Source: Leptolyngbya sp. NIES-3755
GTDB taxonomy: Bacteria > Cyanobacteriota > Cyanobacteriia > Leptolyngbyales > Leptolyngbyaceae
Length of the DNA stretch: 64,000 nucleotides
Direction of reading: 5' to 3'
Assembly: GCA_001548435.1 (NCBI GenBank)
Contig: AP017308.1
Location: forward strand, 1,745,030-1,809,029
Shown: positions 34,687 to 44,708 of the stretch, one piece after another
Numbering within the stretch: the stretch's first letter is position 1
Layout of the letters: each line of letters starts with the position of its first letter
Position numbers and translations under genes: made by a program
The notes under the pieces: generated by a model
What the model was told of the DNA's origin: nothing
The model's database searches: none
The model's input: only the letters and a program-made list of their open reading frames with translations

Positions 34687-35334
34687 TTATAACGGACCAG
34701 AAATTCCTTGCTTCCGAATCATCAGGAAGTGCGCCAACATGAAGACGGCGATCAACCAGGGCAAGACGAAAGTATGTGCGCTGTAGTAGCGGGTGAGGGT
34801 CGATTGACCGACGCTTGCACCGCCTCTCAGCAAGTCTGCAATCAGCGTTCCCACGACGGGGATAGCTTCAGGCACACCAGAAACGATTTTCACCGCCCAG
34901 TAGCCCACTTGGTCCCAAGGTAGGGAGTATCCGGTCACACCGAAAGACACGGTGATCACTGCCAAGACTACGCCCGTTACCCAGGTCAACTCACGGGGCT
35001 TTTTGAAACCGCCAGTGAGGTAAACGCGGAACACGTGCAGAATCATCATCAACACCATCATCGAGGCAGACCAGCGATGGATGGAGCGAATCAGCCAGCC
35101 AAAGTTCACTTCGTTCATGATGTACTGAACGGAGGAGAATGCTTCGGCAACGGTTGGCTTGTAGTAAAAAGTCATTGCAAACCCAGTCGCGAACTGGATT
35201 AAAAAGCACACCAGCGTAATGCCGCCCAAGCAATAAAAGATGTTGACATGGGGAGGCACGTACTTGCTGGTTACGTCTTCGGCAAGCGCTCCGATTTCCA
35301 GGCGCTCATCGAACCAGTCATACACATTTGCCAT
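34687..35334 (-). CDS. petB: Cytochrome b6
   Basis: 215-residue, four-helix thylakoid protein binding two b-hemes and heme cn. The N-terminal [10 protein letters not shown] and Cys in NIFYCLGG (heme cn attachment, Cys35) are present, as are the heme-ligand histidines in [38 protein letters not shown] and [17 protein letters not shown] precedes the ATG. The gene is divergent from ctpA across 261 bp. Confidence 0.98.
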   Translation of the reverse strand: MANVYDWFDERLEIGALAEDVTSKYVPPHVNIFYCLGGITLVCFLIQFATGFAMTFYYKPTVAEAFSSVQYIMNEVNFGWLIRSIHRWSASMMVLMMILHVFRVYLTGGFKKPRELTWVTGVVLAVITVSFGVTGYSLPWDQVGYWAVKIVSGVPEAIPVVGTLIADLLRGGASVGQSTLTRYYSAHTFVLPWLIAVFMLAHFLMIRKQGISGPL

Positions 35335-35457
35335 AAAGCAAGCGTTCCTAAAAATGATTGCTGTTCATAAAAAATGTAACATATTCAAACGGCAGATTTT
35401 CGCTTGAAAAGAGCCAATTTGTCAGGGTTTTTGCCGATTTTTTGCGGGTTTTCGGCT

Positions 35458-35486
35458 TTGACGATAAGCTTAAGTCTTTGTAAAGA
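35458..35486 (+). promoter_or_regulatory. Candidate promoter of ctpA
   Basis: TTGACG (35458-35463) and TAAAGA (35481-35486) are 17 bp apart, 110 bp before the ctpA ATG at 35596. The -10 is a weak match, so the call is tentative. Confidence 0.3.
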
Positions 35487-35595
35487 ATAATTTCCTTCAA
35501 TAAAACTTTTGTCAGATTTGGGCTTCTCTGGCAAAGTGAATCATACTGGGTTTTGCTGCATCAAATTGCCTGATTTGGCGCTACTATCGATCGCT

Positions 35596-36840
35596 ATGGG
35601 AAAACGACTTACTTGGCTTCGCTCACTGACGGTGATTGGGTTATCGATCGCGGCTGCGCTCCTGTTTCTGGCAGCCCCCGCTAAGGCGCTCACTGAAGAG
35701 CAGAAATTGATCAATGAGGTTTGGCGGATTATCGATCGAGCTTATGTCGATCCGACGTTCAATCATCGAAATTGGTGGGCGATTCGTGAGAAATATTTGA
35801 AGCAATCGTTACCGAATCGGGAAGCGACGTATGGCGCGATTTCTCAGATGTTGGCGGTACTGGATGATCCGTTTACCCGATTGTTGAAGCCGGATCAATA
35901 TAAGAGCCTGCAAACGAGTACGTCAGGGGAATTGACGGGTGTGGGCTTGCAAATTGCGCTGGATATGGAGACGAAACGATTGAAGGTGATTTCGCCGATC
36001 GTAGGTTCTCCTGCTGCAAAATCTGGCATTCTCGCAGGCGATACGATTCTCAAAATTGATGAAGTCTCGACTGAGGGACTGAGCCTTGATGAAGCGGCAG
36101 ACCGGATGCGCGGCGTGGTTGGAAGTCATGTCACTTTGACGATCGCACGAGAAGAAGGATTCGAGCGGGATTTTGATCTGGTGCGCGATCGAATCGAGGT
36201 GAATCCGGTCTTTGCTGAGTTACGCCCACAAGCAGACGGCTCGAAAGTGGGTTATTTGCGATTAAGTCAGTTCAATGCAAATGCGACGATGGAAGTGGCT
36301 CATGCGATCGCGAAATTTGAACGCGATGGAGCCGATCGTTATATTCTCGATTTGCGAAACAATCCGGGCGGCTTGCTGAATGCTGGAATCGAAATTGCAA
36401 GACTTTGGATTAATGAAGGCGAAATTGTCTACACCGTCAATCGACAGAGCACGATCGGGAGTTTTGAAGCGACCGGAAAGGCTTTAACGCAAGATCCACT
36501 GATGGTTCTGGTGAATCAAGGAACAGCAAGTGCAAGTGAGATTCTAGCGGGAGCGCTTCAGGATAATGGACGGGCAACGATTTTAGGCGAGAAGACCTTT
36601 GGGAAAGGCTTGATTCAATCGCTGTTTGATTTGTCTGATGGTGCAGGATTAGCCGTAACGGTGGCAAAGTATGAAACGCCAAATCACACGGACATTAATC
36701 GTTTGGGAATCCAGCCCGATCGTCCAGTGTCGCTTGATCCAGGAATGACGATCGAGCAATTGGGAACGCCATCAGATAAGCAATATCAAGCCGCGATCGA
36801 GGAGCTATCCGAAAACTCTCTAGTTGCAGGAGCCAAGTGA
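35596..36840 (+). CDS. ctpA: Carboxyl-terminal processing protease CtpA (D1 maturation)
   Basis: A 414-residue S41 protease that removes the C-terminal extension of photosystem II protein D1 in the lumen. A signal peptide (SLTVIGLSIAAALLFLAAPAKA) precedes the N-terminal helices, a PDZ domain (GVGLQIALDMETKRLKVISP, GILAGDTILKIDE) and the catalytic core with DLRNNPGGLLN, Ser in NQGTASASEILAGAL and Lys in KTFGKGLIQ. ATG 35596 starts just before the signal peptide; the upstream open frame is leader. Location beside petBD is a known cyanobacterial arrangement to my recollection. The downstream HD gene overlaps by 4 bp. Confidence 0.95.
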   Translation: MGKRLTWLRSLTVIGLSIAAALLFLAAPAKALTEEQKLINEVWRIIDRAYVDPTFNHRNWWAIREKYLKQSLPNREATYGAISQMLAVLDDPFTRLLKPDQYKSLQTSTSGELTGVGLQIALDMETKRLKVISPIVGSPAAKSGILAGDTILKIDEVSTEGLSLDEAADRMRGVVGSHVTLTIAREEGFERDFDLVRDRIEVNPVFAELRPQADGSKVGYLRLSQFNANATMEVAHAIAKFERDGADRYILDLRNNPGGLLNAGIEIARLWINEGEIVYTVNRQSTIGSFEATGKALTQDPLMVLVNQGTASASEILAGALQDNGRATILGEKTFGKGLIQSLFDLSDGAGLAVTVAKYETPNHTDINRLGIQPDRPVSLDPGMTIEQLGTPSDKQYQAAIEELSENSLVAGAK

Positions 36841-38072
36841 ATTTTGAGCGCGTCTATCACGATCCGTTACATGGAGCGATCGCGCTTAATTCTGGCGATC
36901 CAACTGAGTCACTTCTGATCCAATTAATCGATACGCCAGCCTTTCAAAGATTGCGGCGAATTCGACAGTTAGGACCTGCAAGTTTGACCTTTCATGGAGC
37001 AGAAGGATCGAGATTTACGCATTCGCTCGGTGTGATGGCGGTGGCGCGACGGGCATTCGATCGTATTGCACGAGACTATCCGCAATTGTTACCGCATCGA
37101 ACGGTTTTACTATGTGCGGCATTGTTGCATGACATTGGACATGGCGCGTTTAGTCATACGGCTGAAGAGATTTTTGGTAGCGATCATGAGGTTTGGACGC
37201 GGCGAATTTTGCGAGAATCAAAGCCGATTCGGGAATTGCTCGATCGACATTCACCCGATTTGATTGAGCAGATTGAAGCGGTGTTTTTGAAGAAGCATCC
37301 AATTCCGCTAATTTCGCAGTTAGTTTCGAGCCAGTTAGATTGCGATCGACTCGATTATTTGATGCGCGATAGTTACTTTACGGGAGCTTCTTACGGACGA
37401 ATTGATCTCGATCGTATTTTGATGGCGATGCGATACGATCCGGTGACTCAACAGTTAGTCGTAGCGCGTAAGGGAATGGCAGCGATCGAGCATTATTTGA
37501 TCGTGCGTTTCTTTATGTATTCTCAAGTTTATAACCATCGTAAAAATGTAGCGGCAACTTGGGTTTTGTTAAAGATATTTCAGCAAGCAAAACAACAATT
37601 AGAACTTGGGGATTTGTATGCTGATCAAAATGTGAAAGCTTGGATCAATAACGAGATCGATTTGGGTCAGTATTTATCCACAGATGATGGAACATTCATC
37701 TATCATTTGCAGCAGTGGCAGAATCATGGAGATGAAGTTTTATCAGATTTGTCTCGGAGATTTCTCGATCGAGATTTGCTCAAGGCGTTAGACATATCTC
37801 ATGTGTCGGAAAGCGATCGCAAAAAGCTACTCGAAAAAGTACAGCTTTGGACAGAACAACTCGGATTCGATCCAGAGATTTATTGTGGCTTGAGAATTGC
37901 TGTGAGTCGTGGATACACGCTATACGATCGGGGAATTAATATTCAAACCACGATCGGACTCCGAGAAATTGGAGAACTTTCAGCTATGGTGCAAACATTA
38001 ACTCAGACCGTACAGCGTGTTTGGTTGATTTACCCTCGTGAAATTAAGACGAAACTACAGCATTTTTTCTAG
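36837..38072 (+). CDS. HD-domain phosphohydrolase (SAMHD1/YdhJ-like)
   Basis: A 411-residue metal-dependent phosphohydrolase. The HD motif set is in order: [15 protein letters not shown] (first His), [16 protein letters not shown] (HD pair) and [20 protein letters not shown] (distal Asp). Related proteins hydrolyse dNTPs or other nucleotides; the physiological substrate here is not known. The GTG start overlaps the ctpA stop as GTGA, implying translational coupling with ctpA. The 3' end overlaps the convergent amino-acid ABC ATPase gene by 18 bp. Confidence 0.88.
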   Translation: MNFERVYHDPLHGAIALNSGDPTESLLIQLIDTPAFQRLRRIRQLGPASLTFHGAEGSRFTHSLGVMAVARRAFDRIARDYPQLLPHRTVLLCAALLHDIGHGAFSHTAEEIFGSDHEVWTRRILRESKPIRELLDRHSPDLIEQIEAVFLKKHPIPLISQLVSSQLDCDRLDYLMRDSYFTGASYGRIDLDRILMAMRYDPVTQQLVVARKGMAAIEHYLIVRFFMYSQVYNHRKNVAATWVLLKIFQQAKQQLELGDLYADQNVKAWINNEIDLGQYLSTDDGTFIYHLQQWQNHGDEVLSDLSRRFLDRDLLKALDISHVSESDRKKLLEKVQLWTEQLGFDPEIYCGLRIAVSRGYTLYDRGINIQTTIGLREIGELSAMVQTLTQTVQRVWLIYPREIKTKLQHFF

Positions 38073-38789
38073 AAACTGTTGGGCACGAGCGCATTTTGGG
38101 TTTCCAAAAAATTCGTTCGGTGGCGCGTCTTCTGCGAGTTTGCCTTGATCTAAGAAAAGAATGCGATCGGCAACTTCACGAGCAAATCCCATTTCATGAG
38201 TGACGATCGCCATTGTGATCCCGGTCTTTGCCAGAGCTTTCATCACTTCGAGCACTTCTTTCACGGTTTCGGGATCGAGTGCGGAAGTCGGTTCATCGAA
38301 AAGGATGACTTCGGGTTCCATTGCTAAAGCGCGAGCGATCGCAACTCGTTGTTTTTGTCCTCCAGAAAGGCGCGATGGGTAAGTATCGCACTTTTCACCC
38401 AGTCCAACTTTGGTTAATAAATCTCTGCCCTTTTCTTCAGCTTGAGCGTGACTCATTCCTTTCAATTTGATCGGCGCATACGTCACATTTTTCAGCGTCG
38501 TCATGTGTGGAAACAAATTGAAATGCTGAAACACCATGCCCAACTTTTCACGCACTTTGGCAATATTTGTTTTGGGTGCGGTGATATCCACATCATTGAA
38601 ATAAACTCGTCCACGTGTCGGGCGTTCGAGCAAATTCATACAGCGGAGAAACGTTGACTTTCCAGACCCCGAAGGACCTAGAATTGCAACCACTTCACCG
38701 CGTCGAATTTCAGTCGAAATATCATCTAAAACTTTCAAACTTCCAAAAGATTTGGAGAGAAATTCTGTTCTGATTACAACATTAGTCAC
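38055..38789 (-). CDS. Polar amino acid ABC transporter ATPase (GlnQ-type)
   Basis: A 244-residue ATPase with Walker [11 protein letters not shown]-loop [11 protein letters not shown], signature [15 protein letters not shown], Walker [15 protein letters not shown] and the His switch IVTHEMGFA. These match the PAAT (polar amino acid) family. Third gene of a binding protein-permease-ATPase operon, overlapping the permease by 8 bp. Confidence 0.93.
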   Translation of the reverse strand: MTNVVIRTEFLSKSFGSLKVLDDISTEIRRGEVVAILGPSGSGKSTFLRCMNLLERPTRGRVYFNDVDITAPKTNIAKVREKLGMVFQHFNLFPHMTTLKNVTYAPIKLKGMSHAQAEEKGRDLLTKVGLGEKCDTYPSRLSGGQKQRVAIARALAMEPEVILFDEPTSALDPETVKEVLEVMKALAKTGITMAIVTHEMGFAREVADRILFLDQGKLAEDAPPNEFFGNPKCARAQQFLEKML

Positions 38790-39441
38790 TGCGTCTTAAC
38801 CTCTTTTCAAGAACGGATGCTAGAAGCGTCAATGCCATTACTAAAACGTAATAAAGGAAGCCAGCAAAAAGTAGCGGCTCAAAATAAATAAACTTATTTG
38901 CACCGACAATTTGAGCGCTCCGAAGAATCTCCACCACACCGATTGTTGAAACCAGCGATGAATCTTTTAACAGCGAAATCGTTTCATTGACCAACGCTGG
39001 CAAAATATTTTTCAACGCTTGCGGCAATACGACATCCCACATTAACAATGGATAAGGAACTCCTAAAGACATTGCTGCCTCAGTTTGTCCCTTATCGACT
39101 GCCTGAATCCCAGCGCGAATCGTTTCGGACATATACGCGGCGGAATTGAGACTGAACGTAAACACCCCTGCCTGTAATGCAGAAATATCATATCCAGTTA
39201 ATTGTGGAGTTGCAAAATATACCAGCGATAACTGCAACAGTAATGGGGTTCCTCTGAAAATCGACGTATAGGCTAGAGCAAACCAGATCAGCGGCTTGAT
39301 TCCAGAGATTTTGAATAGAGAAAGTACTGTTCCAAGTATCAGCCCGAAGAATACAGAAGCAAACGTGAATAATAAAGTTTGTGGAACACCACTGAGAATA
39401 AAAGGAATATCTGGAAAGATACGAGAGAAATCTAGATTCAT
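38782..39441 (-). CDS. Polar amino acid ABC transporter permease
   Basis: A 219-residue inner-membrane permease with five hydrophobic segments. It has the HisM/GlnP-type N-terminus ([20 protein letters not shown]), [12 protein letters not shown], and the EAA loop [43 protein letters not shown] that contacts the ATPase. It follows the binding-protein gene by 12 bp. Confidence 0.93.
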   Translation of the reverse strand: MNLDFSRIFPDIPFILSGVPQTLLFTFASVFFGLILGTVLSLFKISGIKPLIWFALAYTSIFRGTPLLLQLSLVYFATPQLTGYDISALQAGVFTFSLNSAAYMSETIRAGIQAVDKGQTEAAMSLGVPYPLLMWDVVLPQALKNILPALVNETISLLKDSSLVSTIGVVEILRSAQIVGANKFIYFEPLLFAGFLYYVLVMALTLLASVLEKRLRRSD

Positions 39442-39453
39442 ATCTTTAGCAGA

Positions 39454-40320
39454 TTAGTTGGTGGGAGATGGCGAAGGGGAAGCCGTGGGAGACGCTGCGG
39501 GAGAAGGAGACGCTGCGGGAGAAGCTGGAATGCTCGTAGAGAACCATTTTTCTGCTAATCGATTGAGTTCGCCGCTCGCTTTCATTTTGTCCAAAACTCC
39601 GTTGAATTCTGCAACACGGGGCGAACCTTTTGGAAATGCGATCGCGCTTCCCGATGGTCCCTCAGACGGAATGACGTTATATTCCAAATCCGCATTCGCC
39701 TGTGCAAATCCTTTGACCACCGTATCCTCGATAATCGCTGCGTCAATCCGTCTAGCCTTGATCTCCTGAATGATTTCCGGCACACGGTTCAAGGTTCTGA
39801 TCTGAATCCCTTGTACCTTTTCTGCAATCTTCTTCAAATCGCCTTCCTGAATCGAACCCAGTTGAACCCCGACTCGTTTTCCAGCCAAGTTCTCGGCTTT
39901 GGTCAGATTGCTACCTTTGAGAGCCACGATCGTATTTTGTGCTTGATAGTAGATGCTAGAAAAATCGACGTTCTTTTTGCGCTCCTCGGTCGGAGTCATT
40001 CCCGCCATCACAAAATCGGCTCGATTCGCCTGAAGCGCTGGAATCAGACCATTAAAATCTGACTCCTGAATTCTCAATTGATAGCCCAATTCTTTCGCAA
40101 TGTAGTTCGCGATATCAATGTCAAAGCCAACAATCTTGCGCTCACCTCCAGAGGTTTCATAGAATCCATAAGGTGGATAGTCGGGCGAGGTCAGCATTGT
40201 GAGTGTTTTGCTACCGCCAGCTTGATTGCCACCCGATTGACCCCCGCCACCGCCACAAGCAGCCGTCGTTGCAAGAGAGGCGAAACACAATCCGCCTAGA
40301 AGTACCTTTCGTCGCTTCAT
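39454..40320 (-). CDS. Amino acid ABC transporter substrate-binding lipoprotein
   Basis: A 288-residue family-3 solute-binding protein. A lipoprotein signal ends at ATTAACGGGG (Cys lipid site about residue 22). The ligand domain has LTMLTSPDYPPYGFYE, VGFDIDIANYIAKELGY, FVMAGMTPTEERKKNVDFS and AIIEDTVVKGFAQ. The C-terminus is a low-complexity Ser/Ala/Pro tail coded by an 18-bp direct repeat. First gene of the importer operon; the bound amino acid is not deducible. Confidence 0.93.
   Translation of the reverse strand: MKRRKVLLGGLCFASLATTAACGGGGGQSGGNQAGGSKTLTMLTSPDYPPYGFYETSGGERKIVGFDIDIANYIAKELGYQLRIQESDFNGLIPALQANRADFVMAGMTPTEERKKNVDFSSIYYQAQNTIVALKGSNLTKAENLAGKRVGVQLGSIQEGDLKKIAEKVQGIQIRTLNRVPEIIQEIKARRIDAAIIEDTVVKGFAQANADLEYNVIPSEGPSGSAIAFPKGSPRVAEFNGVLDKMKASGELNRLAEKWFSTSIPASPAASPSPAASPTASPSPSPTN
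39488..39523 (-). repeat. Two perfect 18-bp direct repeats in the lipoprotein tail
   Basis: Two consecutive identical copies of an 18-bp unit (GGAGACGCTGCGGGAGAA on the plus strand) encode the SPAASP-type tail of the binding protein. Copy number could vary between strains. Confidence 0.85.
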
Positions 40321-40396
40321 CTTGAAGTCCTCATGAACATAGAAATAGATTTAGGATAGCGGACGGAATTTTGGCAACTACCGCGATCGATAGATT

Positions 40397-42019
40397 TTAG
40401 AAAACGAACGTGGTACGAATCACACCAATCACCACATCAGGATTCCGATTGTCGTGGTTTGGAGCCGTGAGCCAAATGATCCCAGGTGTGATCGAAACAT
40501 TGTCGGTGAATTGATAGCGGTAAAAGGCTTCGATGTGATAGCCAATATCTCGATCGCTGCGTTGTCCAGCCGGAAGCCCGATCGATTGCGCCAAAGTATC
40601 ATTGCTCGTGCCCGTTAATCTCGGCTGCATCCCAAAGATAATTCCGCCCAAGTTCCCGGTCTTGCCCAAATCTGGAAACGCTAAGTTAATCGCATAGTTC
40701 CAAACACTTGCATCACCTTTTGTGCCATCTCCTAACGCACGAGCCGCTGTATATCCGAGCCATCCACCCAATTCAAATCGGGGTGAAATTCGATAGTTAA
40801 ACTGGAACCCGTAGGAATTTCCAATTACTGGACCCGCTCCGATCACTTTCGCGGCATTGCTTCCAGCTAAAGTATCCACACCATTGACTACAGAATAGCT
40901 ATTGACATAGAGCAAGCCGAATTTGAGCGCTCCAGATCCATAGACGAGTTGCCCCCAAGCACTATAGCCACCGTTGAAAATCCCAGATCTGCTATCTGTA
41001 AGATTCGGTCCACCGATCGTTGAATCTTCGCCGTAGTAACCGAAATCAAAGCTAATTGCAGGGGACACTCGGAAATTTGCAGCCAGTCCAGCCCGATTCC
41101 CGATCGGGAAATAAACCGGATTGATTTGCCCAAAGTTCGAGGGCGCACCAATCACTTGATCATTAAACGGCGTAATCGGATCAGTCACGATACTAGGGTC
41201 GATCGTGTTCGCATCCAGATAAACCGTTAACTGTTGCCCCACGGGGAACCGATACTGCAAGCGATTCAGCGTAATTTCACCATTCTGCGAAACGCTGGTT
41301 GCTAGAAATCTCGATTCATCGGTTCCGCCTGCTAACCCCACCGGAAAATTAGTAGCAGTATCGAGCCGTCGCAAGTTGGTCGATTGTAGTCGAACTCTAA
41401 GGCGGTCTTCACCCGAAAAGCTCGTGTCAAAATCGAACCGCAATCGATAACCAAAATTCGTATTGTTTGCATCACTCGCATTACGCCCAAACGCATCAGC
41501 CAAGTAAGTAACCAACTCAACTCCGAGCTTTGTGGTCGTTGAAAACTGCTGTCTCTCTAAAGTGGTCGTTCGAGCTTCTAAGGCATCCACTCGACCTCGA
41601 AGCGTTGCGAGTTCCACTGCGAATTGTTCTTGAAGCTTTTGCAGCGTTGTTAGGTCTTCTTTTTTCACTAAATCTGCGGTGGAAGCTGCGATCAGTTCAT
41701 TCACTCGATCGAGACAAGCATTCAATCCCGCTGCAAATTCAAACCGCGTTAAGGCACGATTTCCTCGATAGGTCCGATCAGGATAACCCGCGATACAGCC
41801 ATACCGCTCAACCAAAGATTGCAGAGCTTGAAATGCCCAATCGGTTGGACGAACATCAGTTAATTGTGAAACTGAAGTGACTTGTTCGAGCGCTGAATCA
41901 GAAGGCTCGATCGTAGAAAGTTCTAATGAATCAGTTGCAAATGCGCTGGAACTGAAAACTGATGTACAAAGCGCGATCGTGCTGGCTGCGATCGCAGACT
42001 TGCCTAGTTTATTTACCAT
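40397..42019 (-). CDS. SLH-domain outer membrane porin (iron-uptake/OprB type)
   Basis: A 540-residue outer-membrane protein. It has a signal peptide (IAASTIALCTSVFSSSAFA), an SLH domain at about 50-110 (DVRPTDWAFQALQSLVERYGCI, GNRALTRFEFAAGLNACLDR) that binds peptidoglycan-linked polymer, a short coiled coil (about 125-155) and a 16-strand-like beta barrel ending ...VIGVIRTTFVF with a terminal Phe as in many porins. Cyanobacterial members are implicated in inorganic ion, including iron, passage; specificity here is not proven. No Fur box was recognised upstream. Confidence 0.9.
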   Translation of the reverse strand: MVNKLGKSAIAASTIALCTSVFSSSAFATDSLELSTIEPSDSALEQVTSVSQLTDVRPTDWAFQALQSLVERYGCIAGYPDRTYRGNRALTRFEFAAGLNACLDRVNELIAASTADLVKKEDLTTLQKLQEQFAVELATLRGRVDALEARTTTLERQQFSTTTKLGVELVTYLADAFGRNASDANNTNFGYRLRFDFDTSFSGEDRLRVRLQSTNLRRLDTATNFPVGLAGGTDESRFLATSVSQNGEITLNRLQYRFPVGQQLTVYLDANTIDPSIVTDPITPFNDQVIGAPSNFGQINPVYFPIGNRAGLAANFRVSPAISFDFGYYGEDSTIGGPNLTDSRSGIFNGGYSAWGQLVYGSGALKFGLLYVNSYSVVNGVDTLAGSNAAKVIGAGPVIGNSYGFQFNYRISPRFELGGWLGYTAARALGDGTKGDASVWNYAINLAFPDLGKTGNLGGIIFGMQPRLTGTSNDTLAQSIGLPAGQRSDRDIGYHIEAFYRYQFTDNVSITPGIIWLTAPNHDNRNPDVVIGVIRTTFVF

Positions 42020-42315
42020 AACGAGTACTCACACCACAGATAAATAGAAATGAATCGATCGCCGTTCAAGTGAAGCCATCAAACTGACGAAAAACAGCCC
42101 GTAGCCCTTGAACTGATTGAGACATCATCTATGAACATATTCGGGTTTTTTGTTATGAAAGATACTTGCAAGTTTTGTTTTAAGAATTCATCTGTCGTCG
42201 GTAGGAAATTAAGATTAGGGTGTTTATTCACAATTCGATTCATTGCTATAGAGATAGGCGAGAACAGTCAATATCCGCTAAGATCGCGGCATTTGTTCCC
42301 GATATTTTTCTTCTT

Positions 42316-43185
42316 ATGGCTAATCGTGCGCTACTCCTCGTCAATCGCAATGCCCGTAAAGGTCATGACCAACTTGAGGCAGCAATTCATCAGCTAGAAT
42401 CTTTGGGATTAGAACTGATCGAAGCACCGATCGATCGTCCAACATTGCTACCCCAAACCATTCGAGAAAACCGCGATCGAGTAGATTTCGTGATTGTCGG
42501 CGGCGGCGATGGAACCCTCAATGCTGCGGTTGAAGGATTAGTTGAAACTGGCTTACCACTTGGAATTCTCCCACTTGGAACTGCGAATGATTTAGCCAGA
42601 ACGCTGGGGCTTCCAGTAACATTACCTGAAGCTTGCCAAGTGATTGCGAACGGTAAAATTCAGAAGATTGATCTGGGTTGGGTGAATGGGAAGTATTTCT
42701 TCAATGTTGCAAGCTTAGGATTAAGTGTTCAAATTACACGCGGTTTAACCAAGACAGCGAAAAAACGTTGGGGTGTGTTAGCGTATGCGGCGACTGCATT
42801 CCAGGTGTTGTGGAAGTCGCGCAGATTCAAAGCTGAGATTGTTTGTGATGGTCGATCGCAGAAAGTTAAAACGGTTCAAATCGCGGTTGGAAATGGTCGC
42901 TACTATGGGGGCGGAATGGCAGTCGCGGAAGATGCTGCGATCGATGATGAACGCTTAGATCTCTACAGTCTCGAAATTGATCACTGGTGGCAGATGGCGT
43001 TAGCTCTCCCTGCATTGCGACGAGGAACACACACAAAATCTCGTTGGGTTCAGTCTTGGCAAGGAAAAGAAATTTTTGTGTATGTGAAAAAATCAAAATC
43101 AATTAACACCGATGGCGAAATTACGACAAACACACCCGCTCATTTTAAGGTTGTTCCGAAAGCGCTTTCTGTGCTGGTTCCTTAG
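42316..43185 (+). CDS. Diacylglycerol/lipid kinase (YegS/DgkB family)
   Basis: A 289-residue DAGK-catalytic-domain protein. LLLVNRNARKGHDQLE begins it, with the nucleotide-binding GGGDGTLNAAVEGLVETGLPLGILPLGTANDLART and IAVGNGRYYGGGMAVAEDAAIDD landmarks. Probably phosphorylates diacylglycerol or a related lipid at the membrane. ATG 42316 is chosen because the family N-terminus starts there; the frame is open back to 42220. The 3' end overlaps the convergent FTR1 gene by 41 bp. Confidence 0.9.
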   Translation: MANRALLLVNRNARKGHDQLEAAIHQLESLGLELIEAPIDRPTLLPQTIRENRDRVDFVIVGGGDGTLNAAVEGLVETGLPLGILPLGTANDLARTLGLPVTLPEACQVIANGKIQKIDLGWVNGKYFFNVASLGLSVQITRGLTKTAKKRWGVLAYAATAFQVLWKSRRFKAEIVCDGRSQKVKTVQIAVGNGRYYGGGMAVAEDAAIDDERLDLYSLEIDHWWQMALALPALRRGTHTKSRWVQSWQGKEIFVYVKKSKSINTDGEITTNTPAHFKVVPKALSVLVP

Positions 43186-44053
43186 TTGGATTCAGGCTTT
43201 GGAGATACAAGCTACCGACTGTGAATAAGAAGATGAGATATGCGATCGCTTCGAGCCAATATAAACGATCGACATATCCAAACAGCGTATGCAGAATCAC
43301 GCCTGGAAATTGTTTCTGTGGTAGCACTTTAGAAGCATCCCAAATCAATCCGCCGAGGAAACAAGAATTCGGCGCAGAAACACAGAGGTTCGCAAACTCA
43401 GGATTTAACTGAGACAAGATTGCGAAGCTTTTATCAAAGTGAGCTAACACACCAATCACCAAGCCCGAAACAATCAATAACAGAAACACTCCCATCACTT
43501 GAAAGAACTGTTTCAGATTGATTTTTACGCCAAGCTTGAACAATAGAATTCCGATGACGATCGCGCCTGTTAATCCACCGATCGCACCAATGACAGGCGA
43601 CCATCCTTGCTGAAACTGTGCCGCAATAAACACGACTGTTTCAAATCCTTCTCGCAGCACCGCAAAGAAGATCAATCCAAACACACCCCAAGCTGCATTC
43701 GTTTGCATTGCTTGATCAATCTCGCGTTCGACTTCCCCTTTAAGAGATTTCGCCTGTTTCGTCATCCAGATCAACATCCAGCTTAAAAGCGCGATCGCAA
43801 CTAATCCAAAAATCGCTTCTAGCATCGGTTTGAACACAGGTGCATAGAGATGATTAGAAGCTTCTAAACTGCCCAATGTCCAAATAAACACAATCCCAAC
43901 GGCAACACTGGCAACAATGCCGGAAACAATCCCACCATAAACCCAAGGATTGAGACTCGATCGACCGGATTTGCTCAAATACGCCAGCACAATCCCGACC
44001 ACTAGCGCCGCTTCTACCCCTTCCCGTAGCGTAATCACAAACGTCGAAAGCAT
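43145..44053 (-). CDS. FTR1-family iron permease
   Basis: A 302-residue membrane protein with seven hydrophobic segments. The two iron-binding REXXE motifs are REGVEAAL near the N-terminus and REGFETVV mid-protein. FTR1 proteins import Fe3+/Fe2+, often with a periplasmic partner (EfeO/P19), which is not seen here. ATG 44053 is preferred; a TTG 18 bp upstream is also in frame. It shares 41 bp of its 3' end with the convergent lipid-kinase gene. Confidence 0.92.
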   Translation of the reverse strand: MLSTFVITLREGVEAALVVGIVLAYLSKSGRSSLNPWVYGGIVSGIVASVAVGIVFIWTLGSLEASNHLYAPVFKPMLEAIFGLVAIALLSWMLIWMTKQAKSLKGEVEREIDQAMQTNAAWGVFGLIFFAVLREGFETVVFIAAQFQQGWSPVIGAIGGLTGAIVIGILLFKLGVKINLKQFFQVMGVFLLLIVSGLVIGVLAHFDKSFAILSQLNPEFANLCVSAPNSCFLGGLIWDASKVLPQKQFPGVILHTLFGYVDRLYWLEAIAYLIFLFTVGSLYLQSLNPTKEPAQKALSEQP

Positions 44054-44104
44054 ACCTATAGATTTGAACAACTACCGATCATTTTAGAAGAGCGATTTTT
44101 ATTG

Positions 44105-44422
44105 TTAGCCGTTTTGTTGATTAATGTCTTGAACAATATCGCTGATCATTCCATCTATCTCATCATCTGAGATCTCAATATCAGGATACCTTGCTCCAAA
44201 GCCCAGCATTTGATATCGATTTGCGGCTGAGGGCGGTAGGTTGCCCGCCTTGATCATGTTAAATAACAAGATTGCACAATTGTCTGCTTGTGGATCGGTG
44301 AGCAAGGAATAGATATCGTTAAACGGAAGACAACCATAAGCACGATCGGGGGCAACGACCGCAAAGAAGTCCTGCCTCTCATACTCCAGACACACCCATT
44401 GCCAACCAAACTCTTTGGTCAC
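44105..44422 (-). CDS. Hypothetical acidic protein
   Basis: A 105-residue protein starting at GTG 44422, with GAGGA about 6 bases upstream. Composition is acidic at the C-terminus (IEISDDEIDGMISDIVQDI); no known motif or membrane segment. It follows the 75-residue gene by 9 bp, so the two are likely coexpressed. Function unknown. Confidence 0.6.
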   Translation of the reverse strand: MTKEFGWQWVCLEYERQDFFAVVAPDRAYGCLPFNDIYSLLTDPQADNCAILLFNMIKAGNLPPSAANRYQMLGFGARYPDIEISDDEIDGMISDIVQDINQQNG

Positions 44423-44431
44423 TGCATTTCC

Positions 44432-44659
44432 TCAAGCAGTCCCTAAAGTGAGACTCCGCTCGTTGATGATCTCTGGATCTTCGATGCTGCTGTTTTGATG
44501 CTCTGTGCGCCAAGTATCGATCGAGTGACCCACTGTCCGAATGGCTTCATCAGGAGGACTATCACTCGATAACCCTAAGATAGGATATCCGTATGATGTC
44601 CAATCGGCAAGCTCAGATTGAGCCTCTGGTGACATTGGTTTCTCTTGATAGTAACTCAT
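44432..44659 (-). CDS. Hypothetical small protein
   Basis: A 75-residue soluble protein (MSYYQEKPMSPEAQSELADW, DEAIRTVGHSIDTWRTEHQN). A strong ribosome site AGGAGGTA lies 7 bases before the ATG, which supports it as real. It is paired with the 105-residue gene downstream. No recognised family. Confidence 0.65.
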   Translation of the reverse strand: MSYYQEKPMSPEAQSELADWTSYGYPILGLSSDSPPDEAIRTVGHSIDTWRTEHQNSSIEDPEIINERSLTLGTA

Positions 44660-44708
44660 CTTTAGAGTACCTCCTTTGCTCTAAAACCGCTTGACCGACA
44701 AGAATTTC

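Noticed and set aside
39488-39523. Mobile or regulatory repeat in the binding-protein gene
   Set aside because: Two tandem 18-bp copies coding a low-complexity tail are explained by simple coding repeat expansion.
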